A stretch of 64,000 nt of DNA from an uncultured bacterium (lineage in GTDB: Bacteria > Bacillota > Clostridia > Lachnospirales > Lachnospiraceae), in assembly GCA_947643595.1 (NCBI GenBank), contig CANRWP010000011.1, forward strand, positions 1 to 64,000, written 5' to 3'. The translations under genes and the position numbers were made by a program. The notes under the pieces were generated by a model, which had not been told where the DNA came from, searched no databases, and saw only the letters and a program-made list of their open reading frames with translations. Positions 9,706 through 18,641 of the stretch are shown piece after piece; positions within the stretch are counted from its first letter, which is position 1, and the number at the start of each line of letters is the position of its first letter.

Positions 9706-9734
9706 TTGTAAAAGGAAGAATTAGTGAGTATACT
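9706..9734 (+). promoter_or_regulatory. sigma-A promoter of the SDR gene
   Basis: TTGTAA (9706-9711), a 17-base spacer and TATACT (9729-9734), 50 bases before the dehydrogenase start. Confidence 0.65.
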
Positions 9735-9783
9735 GTGTATAGGCAAACAAATTTAAAATATACTGCAGGAGGTATAAAATCTT

Positions 9784-10542
9784 ATGAACGTATCAGGGTT
9801 ATTGGAGGGAAAAACAGCGATCGTCACAGGCGGAACCAGAGGAATCGGCTATGAGATCGTGAAAAAATTTGCGGCGGCAGGGGCGAAAGTGGCTCTGTTC
9901 GGCTCAAGACAGGAGACGGTGGACAAGGCGCTGGCCAAACTGAAAGAGGAGATGCCGGAGGCGGAAGTGATGGGGCTTTATCCGGCGCTGGATAAATATG
10001 ACGAGGTGGAGATGGCGATAAGCACGGTGAAGGAAGCTTTCGGACGCATTGATATCCTTGCGAACAATGCGGGCATTTCCGCCAGAGAGTCCATCTATGA
10101 CTACAAGCCGGAAGATTTTGAGAAGATCATGAGACTCAACGTGAACGCAGTGTTCTTCTGCACGAAGGCGGTGGCGCCGATCATGAAGGAACAGGGCGGC
10201 GGTTCCGTCATCAACACCAGCTCGATGGTGAGCATCTACGGACAGGCGGCAGGCTGCGGCTACCCGGCATCCAAATTTGCGGTGAACGGACTGACAAAAT
10301 CTCTGGCGAGAGAGCTCGGCAAAGACAATATCCGTGTCAACGCGGTAGCTCCCGGTGTGACAAAGACCGATATGGTGGCTGCGCTTCCGGAGGAGATGGT
10401 GAAGAGAATTTCCGCGGGAATCCCCCTCGGCAGGCCGGGTGAGCCGGAGGAAGTGGCTGACGCGGTGCTGTTCCTTGCGAGCGACATGGCGAGCTACGTG
10501 ACCGGGGAGATCCTCTCCGTGGACGGAGCGACGCAGGTGTAA
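9784..10542 (+). CDS. short-chain dehydrogenase/reductase (SDR)
   Basis: A classical SDR of 252 residues that would reduce or oxidise a hydroxyl/carbonyl group with NAD(P)H. Visible landmarks are the cofactor motif TGGTRGIG (residues 15-22), LANNAG in the middle, the catalytic Ser in INTSSMVS, and YPASK with catalytic Tyr and Lys around residues 158-162. The C-terminus reads GEILSVDGATQV, as in FabG and gluconate/sugar-alcohol dehydrogenases. An AGGAGG site precedes the ATG. It has its own promoter and a terminator, so it is a single-gene unit. Its position beside sugar genes favours a sugar or sugar-acid substrate over fatty-acid synthesis. Confidence 0.9.
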   Translation: MNVSGLLEGKTAIVTGGTRGIGYEIVKKFAAAGAKVALFGSRQETVDKALAKLKEEMPEAEVMGLYPALDKYDEVEMAISTVKEAFGRIDILANNAGISARESIYDYKPEDFEKIMRLNVNAVFFCTKAVAPIMKEQGGGSVINTSSMVSIYGQAAGCGYPASKFAVNGLTKSLARELGKDNIRVNAVAPGVTKTDMVAALPEEMVKRISAGIPLGRPGEPEEVADAVLFLASDMASYVTGEILSVDGATQV

Positions 10543-10556
10543 AATTTTTGACAATG

Positions 10557-10597
10557 CAGAGGTCGGGCGGAGCGAAAGTCCGGCCTCTGAACTTTTT
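10557..10597 (+). terminator. intrinsic terminator after the SDR gene
   Basis: A 10-bp stem with one G-U pair (CAGAGGTCGG at 10557-10566 pairing with 10580-10589) is followed by AACTTTTT. Confidence 0.7.
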
Positions 10598-10617
10598 GCA
10601 GCAAATTAAAAAAACTC

Positions 10618-10646
10618 TTGCAAGAATGCCGGGGCGGTGTTATCAT
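10618..10646 (+). promoter_or_regulatory. promoter of the surface-protein cassette
   Basis: TTGCAA (10618-10623), a 17-base spacer and TATCAT (10641-10646). It is the only convincing promoter between the SDR terminator and the first gene of the adhesin cassette. Confidence 0.55.
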
Positions 10647-10855
10647 ACTAACTACACAGCAAACGGAATATTATGTTCCGTCAAATCTTTATCCAATTAT
10701 TTATATCTGTTTATCTGCAATATTTATTTTTAAAAATCCTGATTTCACAGAGTAATTGTTCTTGATTGTCTTTTATGCGGCAGACAGGGCTTGCATTTGT
10801 GCGCACAAAATGCGGACTTCCCTGCGAGAGGCTGTGCGCAGAAAGAGAGAAGAAA
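10647..10855 (+). other. long AT-rich leader of the surface cassette
   Basis: About 200 bases lie between the predicted promoter and the first start codon. The only structure I see is a short hairpin (ACGGAA at 10663-10668 with TTCCGT at 10676-10681). There is no recognisable riboswitch. The first gene's frame is open upstream of its chosen ATG, back to 10766, but no ribosome site supports an earlier start. Confidence 0.4.
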
Positions 10856-11890
10856 ATGAAAAGAGAATTTGTGACAGTACTTATTTTGCTGATGTTTTTC
10901 GGGCTGAGCGGGCGAAGGGTACAGGCGTCGGCGGAACCGGGGGAGAGTCTGACCAAAAAGATCTTGTTAGATTCGGAGAGCACCACGCAGATTCCCCGGT
11001 ACATCAGAGAGGATGGGGTCACTTACAGGCTGGATGAGTCCTCCATTGAGGTGGAGGAGATCGGGAGAAGCAGTTCGGAGGGCGCCAGGGTAGTGACGAA
11101 GAGCTGGAAAGTGGAGAATCTGCCGGACAACGATCTGGAGAGGATCGAAAAGACAAAGGCGGAAGAGGGGATTTCCTGGGAACTGCTCTGTGTTGTCTAC
11201 GAGGTGACAAAAGAGGACGAGGACGGGATTCCCCTGGAGTACAGCGCGCTCTGCGAGTACGGTGGTCTGGAAAAGTATGGCACCTCCTACCCTTCGAAAT
11301 GGCAGGCGGTGTGCCGGTATGATATGTATTCGCTCATGGAGATGCCGCAGCTTCTGACGGAGCAGCAGGAGTATGCCTATACGGATACCCTGCGGGAAGG
11401 CGGCGGAGCGGGGATGACATACGACGACAGACATGGACAAACGCCGGAGGAAGCCGGGGCGGAGGAAGCCCCTCTGCCTGAGCCGAAGATAAAGAGATAT
11501 GCATGGAAAAAAATCACGCCCGGAGCGGGAGAAAAAGAGGAAGAGTTTCCCGATTTTCCCTATGCGCTCGTTGCGGTGATCGTGGGAGCGGGGCTTACTC
11601 TGCCGTTTATTATCTGGATATTCCTGCTGACGGCGCCGCTTTTTGCGAGAAAGGATAACCGAAAGTATCGCTGTATCGGAAGGATCCGCCTGAGGAAGGA
11701 GGAGGATCTCACGGCATATCTGACAGAGCGTCTTGCCGCCAGGGCGGACCTCCCTGTCTTTAAGATAAGACTGCGAAGGGGGATAAGGGAGAAACTGAAG
11801 GCGGGAGTTTTGCAGATCCACTGTCCGGATGGCAGGAGGATCACAGCAATAGCCGGGAGAGAAGTCAGATTCACATGGGAGAGGGAGTAA
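10856..11890 (+). CDS. secreted/membrane-anchored partner of the CnaB adhesin, unknown family
   Basis: A 344-residue protein that I do not recognise. It starts with a signal peptide (MKREFVTVLILLMFFGLSG, cleavage probably near QASA at residue 26). An acidic extracytoplasmic region of about 210 residues follows, then one transmembrane helix at about 236-262 (ALVAVIVGAGLTLPFIIWIF). About 80 basic residues with predicted cytoplasmic location end the protein (KYRCIGRIRLRKEEDL, then RRITAIAGREVRFTWERE). The ATG at 10856 is chosen because the signal peptide begins there. The stop is 3 bases before the giant adhesin gene, so the two are surely co-transcribed. Assistance with adhesin display or sensing its state is a guess from position. 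Confidence 0.7.
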   Translation: MKREFVTVLILLMFFGLSGRRVQASAEPGESLTKKILLDSESTTQIPRYIREDGVTYRLDESSIEVEEIGRSSSEGARVVTKSWKVENLPDNDLERIEKTKAEEGISWELLCVVYEVTKEDEDGIPLEYSALCEYGGLEKYGTSYPSKWQAVCRYDMYSLMEMPQLLTEQQEYAYTDTLREGGGAGMTYDDRHGQTPEEAGAEEAPLPEPKIKRYAWKKITPGAGEKEEEFPDFPYALVAVIVGAGLTLPFIIWIFLLTAPLFARKDNRKYRCIGRIRLRKEEDLTAYLTERLAARADLPVFKIRLRRGIREKLKAGVLQIHCPDGRRITAIAGREVRFTWERE

Positions 11891-11893
11891 AAT

Positions 11894-14800
11894 ATGAGAA
11901 GAAAAACAGGAAAAAGAATAGGATGCTTTATATTGTGTATGATGCTTGGCCTCGGGGGTATTTCCGTTGACCTCCGCGCGGCGGCGGTATCCGGGAACGA
12001 TCCGCAGGAAACGGAAATTTCTGAGATCGAGCCGGAGGAGCAAACAGAGGAGGAAGCGGCGGCGATCTCCGGAAATGATCCGCAGGAGGGCGTCCCGACG
12101 GAGCAGTATCATTTTGTGGAGGAAGACCGCAGGACGGTAGAAAAATGGCTGGAAACTTACTGCGCGGACGGATTTGAGGATCTTTTGACATACGACGAAC
12201 GCTGGTGGAATAGTCTGTATGACTATGAGCGGGAATACGCGGAGTTTTTGCTGGGACTTATCGTGGAGATACCGGGGGACGTCTACGATGAGCAGGAACT
12301 CTCCGAGTGCATCGGGATTCTGGAGAGCGGCGTGAAGGCCGAGGACTTCTTTCGGGGAACGATCTTTCAGGGATTGACGCTGGAAGATCTGAAAAAGCTG
12401 CAGGAAACAGGCGGCATATTGGAGGAAATGCAGGAAAGGCAGGGAGAAACTGCGGCCGGAAGAAGGAAGGCCGCATCCCGCGCCATGCAGGATGGGGAGC
12501 AGGTGGCGAGAGTGCAGGTGACGCCGACGGGGTACTCCGGCAGGGGACACGGAACGATCTACAGGATCACGCTGGGGGGAGTTCCTGCTCTGTGCATCAG
12601 TTTCGGGAAATCCTGCCGCAATTCCTTTTTGTATCACGCGGAACCGGGCACCTATCAGAAAAAAGTCGGCCACATGGCTTATTTTGCGAGTCATGCCAGT
12701 GTGACCGGGGCGACTTATGTGGCCTGTCAGATCGCGGCATGGATCTTTATGGAGGATGAGAATCTAAACGAGACGAACGTAAAGAGTCGGGCGCAGGCCA
12801 TGTTAAATATTTCCTCGGAGGAATCCATGGAGAAGATGCTGACATATGTCTGGAGTTTTTATTCTTCCGCGAGAACTTACAGCGCAGCCTACTATGAATA
12901 CCACTCCGACAATCCGGCGGCACAGATTCTGATCGTATATAAGGAGGCGGCTTCGGATATCTACACGGCGCCTGTAAAACCGGTGGAGCCGGAGATACCT
13001 GAGATACCGGATGTGCCGGACATCGAGACGATAACCGGAAGCGCCCGGGCGAGTTACACGGTCGAGGTGCGCAAAAGCGACTGGCAGACCGGAGTCGGGC
13101 TCGCAGGCTGCGAGGTGGAACTGTTTGAGAACGGGGAATACCTGACAACGGTCACGACCGATGAGAACGGCAGGGCGGAGTATTCCGTGGAAAAATCGGC
13201 GGAGTTTTCCGCCGTCTACGATGGCGTGACTGTGACGAAGGAGGAGGCCGAGGCATCCCTGAGGGAGCAGGAGGAAGCGTTTCAAAAGACAAGCTATACT
13301 TACAGCAGCGCTGAAGTGACGGCTCCCCGGGGCTATGTGTGGGAGGCAAACGAAAAAAGCGCGGATGTGGAGGGAGATGAATGGGCACTTCTCGAGCTGA
13401 CCAACGAGAGGACGCTGGGGGCTGTGGAGCTCATAAAGTATGACATGGAAAGCGAGTCCGCCGGGACACAGGGGGACGCGACGCTGGATGGGGCAAAGTA
13501 CGGCATCTACGCGGCGGAGGATATCCGCCATCAGGATAAAAAGACAGGTATCCTCTACCGGAAAGATGAGCTGGTTCAGACGGCGGTGGTGGGAAAGACG
13601 CCGGGAAGAGACAAAGACGGCTATCTTCTCAATACGGACGGGAGCAGACATATTGCCAATCCGGGAGGAGAGATCGCCTATAAGGATACGCCGGGGAAAA
13701 CGCTGTTCGGAGATCTGGAGCTGGGAAGCTATTATATCAGAGAGATAGAAGCCTCCGAAGGATATATGCTGGACGAGGCGGTCTACCCTGTGACATTTAC
13801 CTACAAATGGCAGATGGTAAAGGTGGAAAATCGGAATGAGAGGGCTGGGGAGGCAGATAACGGGCTTACGGTGGACGATAACAGCTCGTCAAAGGCGGTC
13901 TGCTCCGGGGACTATGCGATAAAACAGGGGATTCAGTTTGTCAAGACTTCGGACAACACGTACCAGACGGAGTTAAAACCCATCCAGGGGGCCGGATTTT
14001 CGGTCTATCTGATCAGTGAACTGTCCGGTGTGAAGGACGGCAGTATTGCTCCTGTGGGAGAAAACTGGACGGCGGATGATGTGATGACCTTCTATGACTA
14101 TGATTTTACCGGGGAAAAGAGGGCATCGCTGTACAAGCGCACCGGTCACGAGGAGTGGACCGAGGGAGACAGACTCTGGCTGGAGGCCGGGGAAAAGCCG
14201 AACGAATATTATGTGAAAGAGATGTTTACGGACGGGGATGGGAGGGTCATCACGCCGGAGCTGCCCTTTGGCACCTATGTGATCGCGGAGACGACCACAC
14301 CGGAGCACCATGCCTGCGCGAAACCTTTTATCGTCTATGTTACGGGAGATGGAGGTGTATTATACACAGATGGGACAAAGCAGAAAATAGAAAAGAGCTA
14401 TACCGTGCAGGAGGGCATCCGCTACGGCGACCACAAAAATACGAAGGAGAGGGAGGGAAGGATACTGCAGAAGCAGCGCATCATCAACAACAGGATCACA
14501 AAAGCGTATCTGCGCGTTTTAAAGACGGACGAGGAATTTACGATCGTGCCGGGCGCCTATGTGGAGGCGGGGGAGTTTGTCAGGGGAACCGTGCTCAAGG
14601 AGGGGGCGGAGTACCGGCTGAAATGCATCACACTGCCCCTCAGCAGGGAGAGTCTGATCGCCCTGAACTGGAAATTCGATGGGGACGGTTACATGAGCTA
14701 TTATGATCCGGGCGCAAAGACGCTGACCGGGACGGCGGAGCGTCCTTTTCGGACCGGTTTTTTAAAGAAGGACGGAAAGATACAGGATTGCTATATCACG

Positions 14801-17068
14801 CTGCCTCAGGAAGTGCCGATAGGAACCTATGAGCTGGAGGAAGTGACAGCTCCGGAGGGCTATGTGCTGAACGGAAAGGAACAGTTTGTCCTGGATGACA
14901 GCAGCGAGGGTGTGAACAGGTATGAGATCGTTGACACGCCCTTTCCGAGAGTGATTTTTACGATCAACAACGGGGCAGTCTATCCGGACGGGCAGATGGG
15001 CACCAACAAATATGCGCTGACAGATGAGTACGGTAATCTGACGGTGACCGTTCTGCAGGAAAATCAGGAACAGAAGGGGATCGTCGAGATCACGAAACAC
15101 GGCGAGAAACTCTCGGGGGTGCACGAGGATGAGGAGACGCTTTCGGATAAGTTGAGAGGGGAACCTTTCCGGGAAATCGGGAGAGCTGAGGAGAGTGCGC
15201 ATCGGGACATGGTATTTGAGTATGAGGATGCGCCGGTGGAAAACGCGTGTTTTGAGATCATTGCGGCGGAGGATATTTACAGCCAGGAACTGCAGAGAGA
15301 TCTGCTGGAACAATACCGGGCGGATAAGAAAGAGTACCTGATCCACAAAAAGGGAGATGTGGCTGCGGCGATCACCACAGATAAAAACGGCTGGGGTTAC
15401 GCGCCGGATCTCTATATCGGAAAGTACAGGATCCGGGAGACGATCGCGGGAGAAGGTTTTGTGTTGAACAGGGAGGAGAAGGAGTTTGAGATAACCGGTC
15501 ATGAGCAGAATGTGAATTTCGATTTTTATGCGGCGGATTACAGGAATGAGCGGCAGAAACTGGAGATATCGGTAAAGAAGCGGGACGAGGAGACAGGAGA
15601 GCCCCTTGCCGGGGCGGTGTACGGCCTGTACGCGAAGGAAGATATCGGTGAGTTCTGTCCGGCGGATACACTGATCGCCACCTGCGTCACCGGGGAGGAC
15701 GGACGGGGAGTCTTTGACGAGGATCTGCCCCTGGGGGAATATTATGTGCGGGAGCTGGAAGCGCCGAGGGGATATCTCACGTTGCCCCTGGACCTTTCTG
15801 TAAACGGAAGCTACGACAGCGCGAAGGGAGGCCAGGAGACGGAAAAGCAGGAACATTGCGTGGTTTTTGAGAATAAGAAGACCCGGATATTTGTGACAAA
15901 ACAGGATCTGACAGACGGCAGAGAAATAGCCGGGGCCACACTGGAAATAAAAGAGATCGAGACAGACGGAGAGGGCGGACTGAAAAAAGATGACGCCGGG
16001 AACTATCTCACAAAAACCGTTGCCTTCTGGGTATCGGGAGAGGAGGAGAAGGAGGGACACCTGATCGAAGGGTTACAGATCGGAAGAGCCTGTCTTCTGT
16101 CGGAGCGGATCGCGCCGGACGGCTATGGATATGCGGAAGATATACTGTTTAAACTGCAGCAGGAAAGAGAGGAGGAAGCTTTGACTGACACGATCGGTCT
16201 GTATGTGATGGAAGAAGGCGAATGGCGCAGAGCTGCGGAAGACACACTCAGGATGTACGATGAGCGGGAAGCGCTGAAGATCGAGAAATCGACGATCCGG
16301 ATGACGCAACATGGGGATGTGTACAGGTACAGAGTGGATGAGCTCAGAAATCTCACCGGGGAAAGTCTGGAACAGTTTACCGTGACGGATCATCTGCCGG
16401 AGTCGGTCTGTCTGACGGAACTTTGGACCGGGACTTACAATGAAAGCCTGCTCTACGACACAGAGTACATGACAAACAAAAGCGCGGACTGGGTAAGTTG
16501 GGAGAGCGGTCTGTCCACGGAGGAAAATCATCATCTGATCGTGCCGGAGGATCTGAGGACGGCGGAGGAACATGTGACAAAGTTCAGACTCTGTTTTGGC
16601 ACGGTGGGAGGTGATTTTAAAAAGATAAAACCGCCCACATATATGACATATGTGTCACAAGAGGCGGAGGGAGTGCTTCTCAATGAGATAGAATTGACGG
16701 CGCAGCGCAACGGAAAAAAATGGAAGGATAAAGACCGGACGGAAACGATCCTCTACCGGAACGGATTGTCCGGTTATGAGTCGGAAGGAGGCGGAAATCC
16801 GCTGTATGAGGTGGTGGATGTGCCGCAGGATACGGCGGAAGGAGGGACCTCAATCCTGCAGAGAGCGATGAACGAAGCAGGGAGAACCGGAACCGGCGGA
16901 CTTGAGAGACTGGAGGATGAAGGAGTACCGATGGGAAGGTATGGCAAGGGAGGCGGCATACGGACCGGGGACGATGCGCCGTTTATGTTTTTAACATGCC
17001 TGGCCCTGACGACCGGCGCCGGAATTGTCATATGTCTGTGGCGGAAAAGAAAAAAAGAATACCGATGA
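11894..17068 (+). CDS. giant surface adhesin: thioester domain plus multiple CnaB/SpaA domains
   Basis: A cell-surface protein of 1724 residues. After a signal peptide (to about residue 30) comes an acidic region with the short repeat SGNDPQE at about 33-39 and 59-65. A candidate thioester domain follows: Cys234 in ALCISFGKSC and Gln279 in CQIAAW fit the Cys/QxxhW pair that forms the internal thioester bond used to bind host surfaces covalently. From about residue 350 onward there are repeated CnaB/SpaA prealbumin-like domains with typical ends (YYIREIEASEGYMLDE, YELEEVTAPEGYVLNG, YYVRELEAPRGYL). Near 1450-1600 a DUF11/isopeptide-type region (FTVTDHLPESV) is visible. The tail is TGDDAP (1691-1696), a hydrophobic helix and RKRKKEYR, a TGD-type sortase signal. 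No sortase gene is in the window. Confidence 0.88.
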   Translation: MRRKTGKRIGCFILCMMLGLGGISVDLRAAAVSGNDPQETEISEIEPEEQTEEEAAAISGNDPQEGVPTEQYHFVEEDRRTVEKWLETYCADGFEDLLTYDERWWNSLYDYEREYAEFLLGLIVEIPGDVYDEQELSECIGILESGVKAEDFFRGTIFQGLTLEDLKKLQETGGILEEMQERQGETAAGRRKAASRAMQDGEQVARVQVTPTGYSGRGHGTIYRITLGGVPALCISFGKSCRNSFLYHAEPGTYQKKVGHMAYFASHASVTGATYVACQIAAWIFMEDENLNETNVKSRAQAMLNISSEESMEKMLTYVWSFYSSARTYSAAYYEYHSDNPAAQILIVYKEAASDIYTAPVKPVEPEIPEIPDVPDIETITGSARASYTVEVRKSDWQTGVGLAGCEVELFENGEYLTTVTTDENGRAEYSVEKSAEFSAVYDGVTVTKEEAEASLREQEEAFQKTSYTYSSAEVTAPRGYVWEANEKSADVEGDEWALLELTNERTLGAVELIKYDMESESAGTQGDATLDGAKYGIYAAEDIRHQDKKTGILYRKDELVQTAVVGKTPGRDKDGYLLNTDGSRHIANPGGEIAYKDTPGKTLFGDLELGSYYIREIEASEGYMLDEAVYPVTFTYKWQMVKVENRNERAGEADNGLTVDDNSSSKAVCSGDYAIKQGIQFVKTSDNTYQTELKPIQGAGFSVYLISELSGVKDGSIAPVGENWTADDVMTFYDYDFTGEKRASLYKRTGHEEWTEGDRLWLEAGEKPNEYYVKEMFTDGDGRVITPELPFGTYVIAETTTPEHHACAKPFIVYVTGDGGVLYTDGTKQKIEKSYTVQEGIRYGDHKNTKEREGRILQKQRIINNRITKAYLRVLKTDEEFTIVPGAYVEAGEFVRGTVLKEGAEYRLKCITLPLSRESLIALNWKFDGDGYMSYYDPGAKTLTGTAERPFRTGFLKKDGKIQDCYITLPQEVPIGTYELEEVTAPEGYVLNGKEQFVLDDSSEGVNRYEIVDTPFPRVIFTINNGAVYPDGQMGTNKYALTDEYGNLTVTVLQENQEQKGIVEITKHGEKLSGVHEDEETLSDKLRGEPFREIGRAEESAHRDMVFEYEDAPVENACFEIIAAEDIYSQELQRDLLEQYRADKKEYLIHKKGDVAAAITTDKNGWGYAPDLYIGKYRIRETIAGEGFVLNREEKEFEITGHEQNVNFDFYAADYRNERQKLEISVKKRDEETGEPLAGAVYGLYAKEDIGEFCPADTLIATCVTGEDGRGVFDEDLPLGEYYVRELEAPRGYLTLPLDLSVNGSYDSAKGGQETEKQEHCVVFENKKTRIFVTKQDLTDGREIAGATLEIKEIETDGEGGLKKDDAGNYLTKTVAFWVSGEEEKEGHLIEGLQIGRACLLSERIAPDGYGYAEDILFKLQQEREEEALTDTIGLYVMEEGEWRRAAEDTLRMYDEREALKIEKSTIRMTQHGDVYRYRVDELRNLTGESLEQFTVTDHLPESVCLTELWTGTYNESLLYDTEYMTNKSADWVSWESGLSTEENHHLIVPEDLRTAEEHVTKFRLCFGTVGGDFKKIKPPTYMTYVSQEAEGVLLNEIELTAQRNGKKWKDKDRTETILYRNGLSGYESEGGGNPLYEVVDVPQDTAEGGTSILQRAMNEAGRTGTGGLERLEDEGVPMGRYGKGGGIRTGDDAPFMFLTCLALTTGAGIVICLWRKRKKEYR

Positions 17069-17136
17069 GGAAAGGGATATGATATAATGAAATACAATGA
17101 GTAGAAGAAAGTAAGGAAAAAGTCCTGGAGGGAATT

Positions 17137-17565
17137 GTGGTGAAAAAGATAGTATTATTTCTTTTTATCGGATTGCTGTTCGGAGCGGTATTCGGGACAA
17201 AACCGGTGTATGCGCAGGGGAGCGGTGAAGTGCGCACCCTGCAAAACCCCGGAGCGGGAGACGGGAGTCCGGTAACCGGGGATGAGAATCTTATGAAAGT
17301 ATATCTGGCGGTAGCGGCTGCCGCGGGTTCCGGTTTTCTGCTCCTGTATTTATCGGATCATGGCGACAGCATGACGGAGGAAGCGAAGAAAAAACGTGTC
17401 GATAAATGGACGCAGTGGGCCCAAAAAGGGGGAAAAGCCCGCCGGATGATCGCCATTGCGTTGATCTTTCTGGTATTGTTGTACTATCATGCCATCGGCA
17501 AGGAACCGGAGAAGAAAGACAAAAAGTGGAAGGAGGGGCAGAATGGCAGCGATACAGGCGTATAA
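17137..17565 (+). CDS. small surface/membrane protein with a TGD sorting-like motif
   Basis: A protein of 142 residues with a signal peptide (cleavage near VYAQG at 26-28). A short exposed stretch contains PVTGDEN (45-51), directly followed by a hydrophobic helix (53-72). A basic loop and a second hydrophobic helix (103-118) come next, then a lysine-rich tail. The motif plus helix mimics the end of the adjacent adhesin (TGDDAP plus helix), but a true sorting signal would stop after the first helix and short basic tail. The start is GTG at 17137 or the next codon GTG at 17140, after GGAGGG. The last 23 bases overlap the next gene. Family unknown; a pilin-like accessory or sortase substrate are possibilities. 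Confidence 0.65.
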   Translation: MVKKIVLFLFIGLLFGAVFGTKPVYAQGSGEVRTLQNPGAGDGSPVTGDENLMKVYLAVAAAAGSGFLLLYLSDHGDSMTEEAKKKRVDKWTQWAQKGGKARRMIAIALIFLVLLYYHAIGKEPEKKDKKWKEGQNGSDTGV

Positions 17566-18628
17566 ATGTCCGTGCTGCGGCGGTGCCATCGCTTTTGACG
17601 GTTCGATACAGAAAATGAAGTGCCCCTACTGCGAGACGACATTTGAGATGGAGACGCTGGCGGCCTACGACAGCGAACTGAAGAGAGATCGGCCGGATGA
17701 CATGAGGTGGGAGACTGCGGAAAGAAAGGAATGGGAGGATGGGGAGACTGCCGGACTGCGCTCGTATGTGTGCGGGTCCTGCGGAGGTGAGATCGCATGT
17801 GATAAGAACACGGCGGCAATATTCTGTCCGTTTTGCGGAAGTCCTGTGGTGATAATGGGGCAGTTTTCCGGAGCGCTGAAACCGGATTATGTGATTCCGT
17901 TTCAACTGGATGAGAAGGCGGCAAAAGAGGCGCTTAAAAAACATTACGAGGGAAAACATCTGCTTCCGAAGGTGTTTAAGAAGCAGAGCCATATTTCCGA
18001 GATAAAGGGTTTATATGTTCCGTTCTGGCTCTTCGACGCGGATGCGGAAGCGAGTATGCGCTACAGGGCTACCAGAGTTCGGGTTTGGAGCGACAGCAGG
18101 TACGATTACACGGAAACCAGTTTTTATGCGGTCAGCAGGGAGGGGCGCATGGGGTTTGAAAAGGTTCCCGTCGACGGTTCGACGAAGATGCCGGATGAAC
18201 TGATGGAATCCATAGAGCCCTTTGATTTCTCACGGACGGTGGACTTTCAGACCGCGTATCTGGCAGGTTTTCTGACGGACAAATACGATGTGAGCGCCGA
18301 GCGGAGTGTGGAAAGGGCCAATGAACGGATCAGAAGCAGTGTCGCGAAAGCGTTTGAGGCGACGGTACAGGGCTACGCCACAGTGGCCAGGGAGGCGGAC
18401 AGTATTCAGCTCCGGAACGGAAAAGTGAAATATGCTCTTTTGCCGGTGTGGCTGTTGAATACCAGGTGGAGAGGGCAGAACTACCTTTTCGTCATAAACG
18501 GTCAGACCGGAAAAACAGCGGGCGATCTTCCGCTGGATAAAGGGGCGTTTGTGAAATGGCTGTTTGGTCTGACCGGCGTGATAGGGACGGCTTTGTTTGC
18601 GGCTTCTTATCTGATCTGGCTGCTGTGA
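17543..18628 (+). CDS. double zinc-ribbon membrane-associated protein
   Basis: A 361-residue protein with two zinc ribbons. The first has CxxC pairs at about residues 9/12 and 27/30 (KCPCCGG, KCPYCET), the second at 77/80 and 95/98 (VCGSCGG, FCPFCGS). A beta-rich region follows (YVPFWLFDADAEASMRYRATRVRVW) and the C-terminal end is one hydrophobic helix (WLFGLTGVIGTALFAASYLIWLL). This matches TFIIB-type zinc-ribbon proteins often encoded beside TPM-domain genes, as here. The ATG at 17543 has an AGGAGGGG site and overlaps the previous gene. Function is not established; a role in membrane-protein or envelope quality control is often suggested. Confidence 0.8.
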   Translation: MAAIQAYKCPCCGGAIAFDGSIQKMKCPYCETTFEMETLAAYDSELKRDRPDDMRWETAERKEWEDGETAGLRSYVCGSCGGEIACDKNTAAIFCPFCGSPVVIMGQFSGALKPDYVIPFQLDEKAAKEALKKHYEGKHLLPKVFKKQSHISEIKGLYVPFWLFDADAEASMRYRATRVRVWSDSRYDYTETSFYAVSREGRMGFEKVPVDGSTKMPDELMESIEPFDFSRTVDFQTAYLAGFLTDKYDVSAERSVERANERIRSSVAKAFEATVQGYATVAREADSIQLRNGKVKYALLPVWLLNTRWRGQNYLFVINGQTGKTAGDLPLDKGAFVKWLFGLTGVIGTALFAASYLIWLL

Positions 18629-18641
18629 GGGGGGATGCATT

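Noticed and set aside
10967-12694. 575-codon minus-strand open frame opposite the surface cassette
   Set aside because: It spans two well-supported plus-strand genes and has shadow-like composition without any domain.
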